Positions 57,040 to 64,000 of a stretch of 64,000 bases of DNA are shown here, in pieces. Position 1 is the first letter of the stretch. Every line of letters begins with the position of its first letter. A model generated the notes under the pieces. That model saw nothing but the letters and a program-made list of their open reading frames with translations, did no database searches and was not told the origin of the DNA. This stretch comes from DATKMS01 sp035541735 (lineage in GTDB: Bacteria > Desulfobacterota > Binatia > HRBIN30): NCBI GenBank assembly GCA_035541735.1, contig DATKMS010000266.1, positions 1 through 64,000 of the forward strand, read 5' to 3'. The position numbers and the translations under genes were made by a program.

Positions 57040-58083
57040 ATGTTGGCACCGCTACCTGAGCGCGTACTGGTGAAGGAAGTCAACTGGCTGGGCGACGTCG
57101 TGATGAGTCTGCCGGCGTTGCGCGCCGTGCGCCGCGCCTTGCCGCGGGCGCACCTGGCGGTGCTGGTAAAGCGCGAACTCGCCGGGTTCTTCGACGGATC
57201 GCGGTGGATCGATGAAGTCCTCCCGTACACGGTGGCGCGCGGACTGCAGGGGGTTGTCGATCGGTGGCGCATCGTGGCGCAGATCCGGGCGCGCCGCTTC
57301 GATCTGGCCGTCCTGTTTCCGAGGAGCTTCGAATCCGCGCTCTGGGTGACGCTGGCGCGCGTCCCGCGCCGCGCGGGCGTGGTCGCCGACGCCCGTGGGC
57401 TGCTGCTGACACATGGGACCAAGCTCGCCGGTGATGCTCTCGAGGGCCACCAGGTTGGGCGGTACCTGTACCTGCTCCGTCAGGTGCTGGACATCGACGG
57501 GAGCAGCGGTGACTACGTACCGGATATCCACGAACCGCATCGCTTGCACATGCGCGCCTGGCTCACCACTCGCCGCCAGCGCCCACAGGCGAAGCTGGTC
57601 GCGCTGGCCGCGGGAGCGGCGTTCGGGCCGGCGAAGGAGTGGCCGGCGGCACACTACGCTGCGCTCATTGATCTGTTGGCGCAGCGCTATGCGGCGGAGT
57701 GTGTCCTGGTGGGGAGCGGCGGCGAGCGGCGTAAGTGTGAGGAGGTCGTTGCAGCCAGCAAGGCCGGCGCGCTCATCGCTGCGGGCGAGACGAATGTCGG
57801 CGAGTTGCTGGCGTTGCTGTCGCTGTGCGACGCCTTTGCCGGCAACGACTCCGGCGCCATGCACGTCGCCGGGGCGATCGGCATCCCCACCGTCGGGTTG
57901 TTCGGGTCGACCAACCCGGAGCACACCGGCCCGCTCGGCGCGAACGCCAGCGTGCTGTACCATCGGATCGAGTGCAGTCCGTGCCTGCAGCGCACCTGCC
58001 GCTTCGGCCACTACCAATGCCTGCAGCAGATCTCGCCGGAGGAAGTCGTGAAATCCCTCTCCGACCGCGGCGCCTTCGAGTAA
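57040..58083 (+). CDS. waaF: Heptosyltransferase II-like (WaaF)
   Basis: GT9 enzyme adding the second heptose. The 347-aa protein opens with VLVKEVNWLGDVVMSLPALRAV, the WaaF pattern, and carries GPAKEWPAAHYAALIDLL, NDSGAMHVAGAIGIPTVGLFGST and the Cys-rich tail ECSPCLQRTCRFGHYQCL. With the WaaC-like gene it completes a heptose inner core. ATG 57040 has a GAGG close upstream. Confidence 0.93.
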   Translation: MLAPLPERVLVKEVNWLGDVVMSLPALRAVRRALPRAHLAVLVKRELAGFFDGSRWIDEVLPYTVARGLQGVVDRWRIVAQIRARRFDLAVLFPRSFESALWVTLARVPRRAGVVADARGLLLTHGTKLAGDALEGHQVGRYLYLLRQVLDIDGSSGDYVPDIHEPHRLHMRAWLTTRRQRPQAKLVALAAGAAFGPAKEWPAAHYAALIDLLAQRYAAECVLVGSGGERRKCEEVVAASKAGALIAAGETNVGELLALLSLCDAFAGNDSGAMHVAGAIGIPTVGLFGSTNPEHTGPLGANASVLYHRIECSPCLQRTCRFGHYQCLQQISPEEVVKSLSDRGAFE

Positions 58084-58088
58084 GCGCG

Positions 58089-59078
58089 ATGCCGGCGCCG
58101 CGGCGCATTCTGTTTGTGGTGTCCGGACGCAACGAAGTGAGCTGCCGGTTCCGCGTGCTCCAGTACATCCCGCACCTGCGGCGGGTGGGGATCCACGTGG
58201 AGGTTGCGGACCTTCAGGGCGCCGCCGGTGCGCGCTGGAAGATCCTCCGATCCGCCAGGGATTACGATAGCGTGTGCGTTCACCGGGCCTGCCTCAGTCG
58301 GCTCGAACAGCGCTGGCTCCGCCGCGCCGCAGGCGGCTACGTCTTCGACTTCGATGACGCAATCATGTTCCGCGATTCCTCGCAGCGCCGCTTCGCCTCG
58401 TGGCAACGGCGACAGCGCTTTCGCCGAATGGTTGCGGGTGCACGTACGGTCATCGCCGGCAATGGCTACCTGGCCGAGTGGGCATCGCGGTTCAGCGAGC
58501 GGGTCACAGTCATTCCGACGGCCATCGATCCCAGCGCGTATCCCGAACGGCGTACAGAACCGAGTGGAGAGCTGGTGATCGGCTGGATCGGGACGCGCAT
58601 CAACCTGATGTATCTCCGCACCATCGTGCCGGCGCTGACGCGCGTGGCGCGCCAGCGCCCGGACGTCAAGCTGAAGATCGTCTCGGACGGCTTCCTTGAC
58701 ATCGCCGGTGTGCCGGTGGTGAACAAACGCTGGTCATTGGCGGATGAGGTCGCGGACGTCACCAGCTTTCACGTCGGCATCATGCCGCTCCCCGATGACC
58801 CGTGGACGCGCGGCAAGTGTGCCGTCAAGATCCTGCAGTATTTTGCGGCGGCGCTCCCCGTGGTCTGCTCCCCGGTCGGCGCAAATCTGGACGTCGTGGA
58901 GCACGGCCGCAGCGGCTACTTCGCCGCCACAGTGGCGGAGTGGGTAGCGCGCCTCGACGAGCTCTTGGGCGACGCGCACCGGCGGCGGCAGTTCGGGCAA
59001 GCCGGCCGCGATCGCATGCAACGGGAATATTCGATCGAATCGACAGCCGATCGATTGGTGAAGGCTCTTGTTGGCTGA
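58089..59078 (+). CDS. Glycosyltransferase family 1/4 (GT-B)
   Basis: A 329-aa GT-B glycosyltransferase, probably for outer-core or O-antigen sugars. N-terminal ILFVVSGRNEVSCRFRVLQY, central LVIGWIGTRINLMYLRTIVP, and the donor-binding KCAVKILQYFAAALPVVCSPVGANLDVV followed by GRSGYFA are visible. Substrate unknown. It starts 5 bp after waaF and is probably co-transcribed with it. About 200 bp after its end separate it from the cyclase gene, with no terminator-like hairpin/T-run found. Confidence 0.88.
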   Translation: MPAPRRILFVVSGRNEVSCRFRVLQYIPHLRRVGIHVEVADLQGAAGARWKILRSARDYDSVCVHRACLSRLEQRWLRRAAGGYVFDFDDAIMFRDSSQRRFASWQRRQRFRRMVAGARTVIAGNGYLAEWASRFSERVTVIPTAIDPSAYPERRTEPSGELVIGWIGTRINLMYLRTIVPALTRVARQRPDVKLKIVSDGFLDIAGVPVVNKRWSLADEVADVTSFHVGIMPLPDDPWTRGKCAVKILQYFAAALPVVCSPVGANLDVVEHGRSGYFAATVAEWVARLDELLGDAHRRRQFGQAGRDRMQREYSIESTADRLVKALVG

Positions 59079-59274
59079 GACGACCGGGCCGGGCGGGCCG
59101 TACGGTACATGCACAAGTCCTCTTCACATGTGAGACGGAACACGTTACAAACCGGCCGCGGCTGGAGGTCTCGACATCGCTGACGGGCACCGGAGGAAAC
59201 GTGGCGATGGGCGATGACAGCGCGGCGGCCATGTGCTGCACTCCGTGATTCTCGGCAACATCGGACAAGTCACC

Positions 59275-62200
59275 ATGAGCGAAACGCGCAAGCTGGCGGC
59301 AATCATGTTCACCGACATCGCGGGCTTCACCGCGTTGATGGGAGCGGACGAGCAGAAGGCGCTGCGTGTGCTCGCGCAGAGCCGCGCCTTGGTGCGGGAG
59401 CTGCTCCCGCAGTTCCACGGGGCGGTGATCGAAGACCTCGGGGACGGGACATTGTGTAGCTTCCAGAGCGCGCTCGAAGCCGTGCAGTGCGCGCGCGTCA
59501 TTCAGGAGTCATTGGGCAACGATCCTGATCTGCGTCTGCGCATCGGCATTCACGTCGGCGACGTCATCTTTTCCGCAGACGAGGTCATCGGCGACGGCGT
59601 CAACGTCGCCTCGCGGATCCACGCGCTGGCCGAGCCGGGCGGCATATGTGTCTCCGAGCAGGTCTACGATGCCATTCGCAACCAACCCGACATTCGGGCG
59701 ACGTCTTTGGGAGAGCGCCGCCTCAAGAACGTGAATCGCTCGGTGAAGGTGTATCTGCTGAACGCCGCGCCTTTGCTGGCACCCAGCGGCATCAGCGCAC
59801 CGCAGCCGGTCGAGCCGTTGCCGCCCCCTGAGAGAGCGCGGCGCCAGCTCACGCTGGTGTGCTGCCGCCTGACGGTGGCCAGCCTCGCAGGCACCGCCGT
59901 CGATCTGGAAGAACTCGACCAGGTGCTCCACGCCGAGCATGCGGTGTGCGCCGAGATCGCCGCCCGCAACAACGGTCAAGTCGCCGGGGTCATGGGGGAC
60001 CGTGTCCTGCTGGTCTTTGGCTACCCACAGGCGCAGGAAGATGATGCCAGGCGGGCGGCGCGTACAGCGCTGCAGATTGCGGCGGAAGTGGAACGCGTGA
60101 GCGGCCGTCTGCAGCCTGAACGCCATCTGCGGCTGGACGTGTGCATCGGTGTGCACACGGGCCTCGTGGTCGTGCGTGAGGTGCGACAGGGGGCCGGCTA
60201 CGCGCTCGGCGCCATCGTCGGCCCGACCCCGCAGGTGGCGGCCGCGCTGATGGAACGTGCCGGCGCCGGCGAAGTCCTTGTCAGCTCCGCTACGCATGAG
60301 CTCCTGCACGGAGAGATCGAGGCGGAGCCTGAGGGAACCCTCGCCGTCTCCGAGCCGTCGGGAAGCCTTGGCGTCTTTCGGCTGATTTGCGAACAGCCGC
60401 GTCGGGTGCGGTTGGAAATGCCGCCGGCCACGCGCGAGACGCCGCTGGTGGGGCGGGTGCGGCAACTGGGCGATCTGCTCGAGGCGTGGAGCCGTACGCA
60501 GGCAGGGCAAGCCGAAGCGGTTTTCATCCGGGGAGAACCGGGCATCGGCAAATCTCGTCTCGTGCGCGAGCTGCGCCGCCAGGTCCCCAACAACTCCTGG
60601 CTGGAGTGCCGCTGTGTCGTGGAGGACCAGGACACCCCACTGCGTCCGGTCGTGGATTTGCTCGGCGCCGTCGAGGCGCCGTTCGAAGAGTTGCTGGCGG
60701 GGTACGGCTTTGATCTCGCCGAGACCGTTCCGCTGTTTGCGGCGTTGCTCTCACGGCCCTTCAACGGCCGCTACCCGCCGTTGGTGCTGTCACCGGAACG
60801 GCAGAAGGAGCTGACGCTGAACGCGGTGCTGGCGTTGCTCCTCAAGATGGCTGAGCGACGCCCGCTGGTGTTTGTGCTGGAAGATTTGCATTGGGCCGAT
60901 CCGACGACGCTGGAACTGACCGGCCTGCTCCTGCAGGAAGTGCGCACGGCTCAAATGCTCGGCACGCAGCCGGCGCCGCGCCTCTGTCTGCTGCTCACCG
61001 CCCGAACGGAGTTCGACCCGCCGTGGTCGACCGACCGGGTGGCGATCATCCAGCTGGCGCCGCTCGGCCGGCAAGAAGTGGAACAGATGATCACCGCCGG
61101 GCTGGCGCATGACCAGAGCGTTCCGACCGCGGTGGTCGAAGCCATCGTCGAGCGGGCCGATGGCATTCCCCTTTTCGTCGAAGAGGTGACCCGAGTGCTG
61201 ATCGAGTCCGGTGCCTTGCAGAACGGAGAGCGGCGCCCGGCGGACAGTTTCCCCTTCCCGATTCCGAGCAGCCTGCGCGACCTGCTCACCGCGCGCCTCG
61301 ACCGCCTGTCACCGGGCGCCAAGGAAACCGCCCAGCTCGCGGCGCTCCTGGGACGCGAATTTCGTTACGACGTCTTACAGGCGGTGGCGCGCAAGGACGA
61401 ATGGATCTTGCAGGAGGATCTTGCCGACCTGACCACCGCGGGCCTCGTCTTTCACCGCCGCGGCGTGCACAGCGATAGCTACGTCTTCAAGCACACACTG
61501 GTGCGCGACACGGCCTACGAATCGATGGTCCGCTCGACACGTCAGGCCCTGCACCTGCAAGTGGCAAAGGTTCTGCAGCGGCAGTTTCCGGAAACCGACG
61601 AGCTGCGTCCGGAGATCCTGGCGCAGCACTTCGAGCAGGGCGGCGATCTGGCGACCGCCGTCGACTACCGGCATCGGGCTGGAGATCTGGCCTTCAAGCG
61701 CGCCGCGTACATCGAAGCGGCGCAGCAACTGGAACGTGGACTCGCGCTGTTGCGCGGCTTGCCGGAGTCGCCCACACGCGACCGGCAGGAGATTGAGCTG
61801 CTCACGACCCTGGGCACGGTGCTCTTCTCGACGAGAGGGCACGCTGCGCCCGAAGTTGAGCAGACGTTTTCGCGGGCTCGAAAGCTCTGCGAGCGGCTCG
61901 GTGAGGATCTCTCGCTGAAGGTCCTCGCGGGTATCGCATCCGTGTACATTGCGCGCAGCGACCGCGAGGCGACCGCGGCGCTGCTGCCGCGCTTTGAACG
62001 GTTGACCGCGCGCACTGATGACGTCGTCGCATCCATTACCGGTCACGCCGTGCTCGGGGGCGCCGCGTTCTGGAGCGGCGACTTCGTCGGCGCACGGCAG
62101 CACCTGGCAATCGCCAAGGGCTTCTACGGAACGGAGGAGTTCAAGCGCTTCTCGCGCGACTATGGCTACGATGGAGGGTTCTTTATCTACCCCTACACGA

Positions 62201-62934
62201 TGTCGATCCTCTGGAACCTGGGATACCCGGACCAAGCCGAAGCGCTGCGACAGGAGTCGCTGGCCATCGCCGCAGCGTCCGGGAATCTCTACTCCATTCT
62301 GATCGCGTTGGGATTCGCTGCCCCATTGACGAACGATCTCGGGCAACCGGATGTCACGCTGGTGCTCGCCGACCGCTTGATCGCGCTGTCCACCGAGCAG
62401 CGCCTGTACTTCTGGTCGGCAATCGGCATGCTGGCACGGGGTGGCGCACTCGCGCAGCAGGGAAACCTCGACGAAGCCATCGCGCTGATCTCCCAGGGCC
62501 TCGACGTGTGCCGCAGCGTCGGCATATTTGCCAGCTACGGCTACTACCTGACGTACCTGGCGGAGGCATACGCGCACGCGGGAAAGGTGGACGAGGGACT
62601 GCGGGTCGCAGAGGAAGGCATCGCCCGCTGCCGGACGGATCTCACGCGCTTCCACGAGTCGGACCTGCATCGTTTGCAGGGTGACTTGTTCGTCCTGCAA
62701 GGCAATGCCAGCGCCGCCGAAGCCAGCTATCAGCAGGCGCTCGAAGTTGCCCGACGACAGAGCGCCAAATCGCTCGAGCTGCGCGCGGCGACCGGCTTGA
62801 GCCGTCTGTTGCATGCGCAGGGACGGACGAGTGAAGCCCGCACGCTGTTGCAAGGCGTCTACGGTTGGTTCACCGAGGGCTTCGAGACGAAGGATCTTCG
62901 AGACGCTCGCGGTCAGCTCGCCGAACTGGGCTAG
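59275..62934 (+). CDS. Tandem cyclase-domain/AAA-ATPase/TPR regulator
   Basis: A 1219-aa STAND-like regulator. N-terminal class III cyclase domain: MFTDIAGFTALMG (metal Asp14), LGDGTLCSF (Asp57) and GDGVNVASRI (Asn110, Arg114). A second, degenerate cyclase-like domain follows (GDRVLLVFGYPQA, but no metal Asp). Then an AAA/NB-ARC-like ATPase: Walker A RGEPGIGKSRLV (about 419-430, Lys426) and Walker B VFVLEDLHWAD (about 531-541). The C-terminal third is helical TPR-like. At the site that sets purine choice Glu53 replaces the adenylyl-cyclase Lys. ATG 59275 is the best start; no strong ribosome site. Confidence 0.9.
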   Translation: MSETRKLAAIMFTDIAGFTALMGADEQKALRVLAQSRALVRELLPQFHGAVIEDLGDGTLCSFQSALEAVQCARVIQESLGNDPDLRLRIGIHVGDVIFSADEVIGDGVNVASRIHALAEPGGICVSEQVYDAIRNQPDIRATSLGERRLKNVNRSVKVYLLNAAPLLAPSGISAPQPVEPLPPPERARRQLTLVCCRLTVASLAGTAVDLEELDQVLHAEHAVCAEIAARNNGQVAGVMGDRVLLVFGYPQAQEDDARRAARTALQIAAEVERVSGRLQPERHLRLDVCIGVHTGLVVVREVRQGAGYALGAIVGPTPQVAAALMERAGAGEVLVSSATHELLHGEIEAEPEGTLAVSEPSGSLGVFRLICEQPRRVRLEMPPATRETPLVGRVRQLGDLLEAWSRTQAGQAEAVFIRGEPGIGKSRLVRELRRQVPNNSWLECRCVVEDQDTPLRPVVDLLGAVEAPFEELLAGYGFDLAETVPLFAALLSRPFNGRYPPLVLSPERQKELTLNAVLALLLKMAERRPLVFVLEDLHWADPTTLELTGLLLQEVRTAQMLGTQPAPRLCLLLTARTEFDPPWSTDRVAIIQLAPLGRQEVEQMITAGLAHDQSVPTAVVEAIVERADGIPLFVEEVTRVLIESGALQNGERRPADSFPFPIPSSLRDLLTARLDRLSPGAKETAQLAALLGREFRYDVLQAVARKDEWILQEDLADLTTAGLVFHRRGVHSDSYVFKHTLVRDTAYESMVRSTRQALHLQVAKVLQRQFPETDELRPEILAQHFEQGGDLATAVDYRHRAGDLAFKRAAYIEAAQQLERGLALLRGLPESPTRDRQEIELLTTLGTVLFSTRGHAAPEVEQTFSRARKLCERLGEDLSLKVLAGIASVYIARSDREATAALLPRFERLTARTDDVVASITGHAVLGGAAFWSGDFVGARQHLAIAKGFYGTEEFKRFSRDYGYDGGFFIYPYTMSILWNLGYPDQAEALRQESLAIAAASGNLYSILIALGFAAPLTNDLGQPDVTLVLADRLIALSTEQRLYFWSAIGMLARGGALAQQGNLDEAIALISQGLDVCRSVGIFASYGYYLTYLAEAYAHAGKVDEGLRVAEEGIARCRTDLTRFHESDLHRLQGDLFVLQGNASAAEASYQQALEVARRQSAKSLELRAATGLSRLLHAQGRTSEARTLLQGVYGWFTEGFETKDLRDARGQLAELG

Positions 62935-62983
62935 TTCGGTCCACCGCCTGCCGCCGATTCTCTTCGCATCACGGGACGTGTGT

Positions 62984-63994
62984 CTACGCCCGCTCCAGTA
63001 CCCACGTCACCAACTCTTGGATGAACCGCTTGTCGCGTGAGTCCGGCAAGCCGTCGTAGGCGAGCGAAAACTCGTGCCGGGCGGCACCGGCGAGGGCGTG
63101 GGCGACTTGCTGGGCGTGCTCGAGGCAGCCGTAGGTGTCCATGCGCTCGCGGATCGACATGACGTCCGCCGCCTGCCGTTGCCGGCGCGGCTGCGCGAGA
63201 AACTCGGCGATGCGGGCGCGTTCATCCGGCGTCGCTGCCCGCAGCAGATGGATCAGCATCAGCGTGCGCTTGCCTTCCCAGATGTCGCCGTCCAGTTCCT
63301 TACCGTAGCGCAACGGATCTCCGGCGAGATTCAGCAAATCGTCCTGAATCTGGAACGCCGCACCGAGAAAGAAGCCGAAGCGGATGAAGCGATCCAGGTT
63401 GCGCTCATCACGCGTGCCGATGAGGGCACCGACGCGGCTCGGGAAGATCGTCGTGTACCAGCAGGTCTTCTTCAAGACCATGTCGAGATAGTCTGCTTCG
63501 GAGAGGTTGATGGCATTGTCGCGGCGCCATCCCAGCTCCATGGCCTGCCCCTCGATGCTCTCGCGAGCCATGCGTTCCGCCTCTTCGAGAATGCGCAGAG
63601 TGAGTGACGGGCCAAGCGCCTGCCGATTGTCGATCAGTGCGCGCAGCCCGAGGAGGGTGAGGGCATCGCCGACGTTGACCGCGACCGGAACGCCGTGCAG
63701 AGCGTGCAGCGTCGGCCGGCCGCGCCGCTCGTCGCTGTCGTCTTCGACGTCGTCGTGCACGAGAAACGCGTTGTGCAGGAGCTCCAATGCGACGGCCGTG
63801 CGCACCGCGTCCTCCGCCGCCGCTCCGAAGGCACGCGCCGTCGCGATGCACAAGCTCGGCCGCAACATGCGCCCGCCGCGCCGTGGATAGTCGGCGACCA
63901 GGCCGTAGAGATGGCGCTGTGGCTCTCTCGGCCGCAAGTAGTCACAGAGCGCAACCCGCGTGAGGTCGCCGTACTCCTTCAACACTGCCGGCAC
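62984..63994 (-). CDS. Polyprenyl diphosphate synthase (GGPP/octaprenyl-type), 5' end near edge
   Basis: Trans-isoprenyl diphosphate synthase making linear prenyl diphosphates for quinones, carotenoids or other isoprenoids. The 336-aa frame shows the first Asp-rich motif FLVHDDVEDDSDERRGRPT and the second, QIQDDLLNLAGD, in which the usual final Asp is Asn. RRGGRMLRPSL gives the conserved Arg. It is on the minus strand and its start (GTG 63994) lies 7 bp from the window edge; the frame stays open to the edge, so the real N-terminus may lie outside. Product length cannot be told. Confidence 0.9.
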   Translation of the reverse strand: MPAVLKEYGDLTRVALCDYLRPREPQRHLYGLVADYPRRGGRMLRPSLCIATARAFGAAAEDAVRTAVALELLHNAFLVHDDVEDDSDERRGRPTLHALHGVPVAVNVGDALTLLGLRALIDNRQALGPSLTLRILEEAERMARESIEGQAMELGWRRDNAINLSEADYLDMVLKKTCWYTTIFPSRVGALIGTRDERNLDRFIRFGFFLGAAFQIQDDLLNLAGDPLRYGKELDGDIWEGKRTLMLIHLLRAATPDERARIAEFLAQPRRQRQAADVMSIRERMDTYGCLEHAQQVAHALAGAARHEFSLAYDGLPDSRDKRFIQELVTWVLERA

Positions 63995-64000
63995 CAGGCG

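Overview
The window looks like a chromosomal contig of a GC-rich, Gram-negative bacterium of deltaproteobacterial grade (Myxococcota, Desulfobacterota or Binatota-like). This is inferred from the LPS core and lipid A genes, an Omp85-type outer-membrane protein, a secreted protein with a DUF4215-type Cys repeat and a dockerin-like tail, and a large cyclase/AAA/TPR regulator. There is no rRNA, CRISPR array, or intact phage or plasmid module. About 60 genes are supported, most closely packed in short operons.

Layout. (1) 48-8668: uvrA, then an ISC iron-sulfur operon iscS-iscU-iscA-hscB-hscA-iscX ending in an Rrf2/IscR-like regulator and an unknown gene, closed by a strong hairpin at 8691-8728. 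(2) 8737-24684: mixed metabolic and signalling genes: gamma-glutamyltransferase, saccharopine-dehydrogenase-like protein, subtilase, histidine phosphatase, pilin-like protein, response regulator, metallophosphoesterase, HAD phosphatase, GAF histidine kinase, LolA-like lipoprotein-sorting protein, MFS/GPH transporter, BKACE enzyme, Eis-like acetyltransferase, methyltransferase. (3) 24873-37041: secreted Cys-repeat/dockerin-like protein, inositol monophosphatase, HSL-type hydrolase, aspartic-protease-like protein, Omp85 barrel, aconitase, a truncated MgtC-type gene with two small neighbours (one an orphan sigma region 4), class V aminotransferase, RluA-type pseudouridine synthase, and two small zinc-motif proteins. 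(4) 37123-41287: a terminator, tRNA-Phe(GAA), an SDR/P450 pair, then 1.6 kb without convincing genes that contains a 510-bp element with 23-bp terminal inverted repeats. (5) 41288-59078: a large envelope-glycolipid region. (6) 59275-64000: cyclase/AAA/TPR protein and a polyprenyl diphosphate synthase running to the window edge.

The most interesting part is 43356-59078. Kdo transferase (waaA), lipid A disaccharide synthase (lpxB), two heptosyltransferases, an ArnT-like transferase, a Kdo 3-hydroxylase (kdoO) and a DUF374 acyltransferase surround what reads as a private type II fatty-acid synthase: FabL-like enoyl reductase, FabG, an ACP with a C-terminal extension, a double-hotdog dehydratase-like protein, a FabF with a full Cys-His-His triad, a second KS with Ser in place of the catalytic Cys, and one polypeptide that fuses an AcpS-type phosphopantetheinyl transferase to an LpxL-type lipid A acyltransferase. 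The simplest reading is that this set activates its own ACP, builds a special acyl chain and delivers it to lipid A. The gene content parallels the rhizobial acpXL/fabF1XL/fabF2XL/fabZXL/lpxXL cluster, but the parts and the fusion differ.
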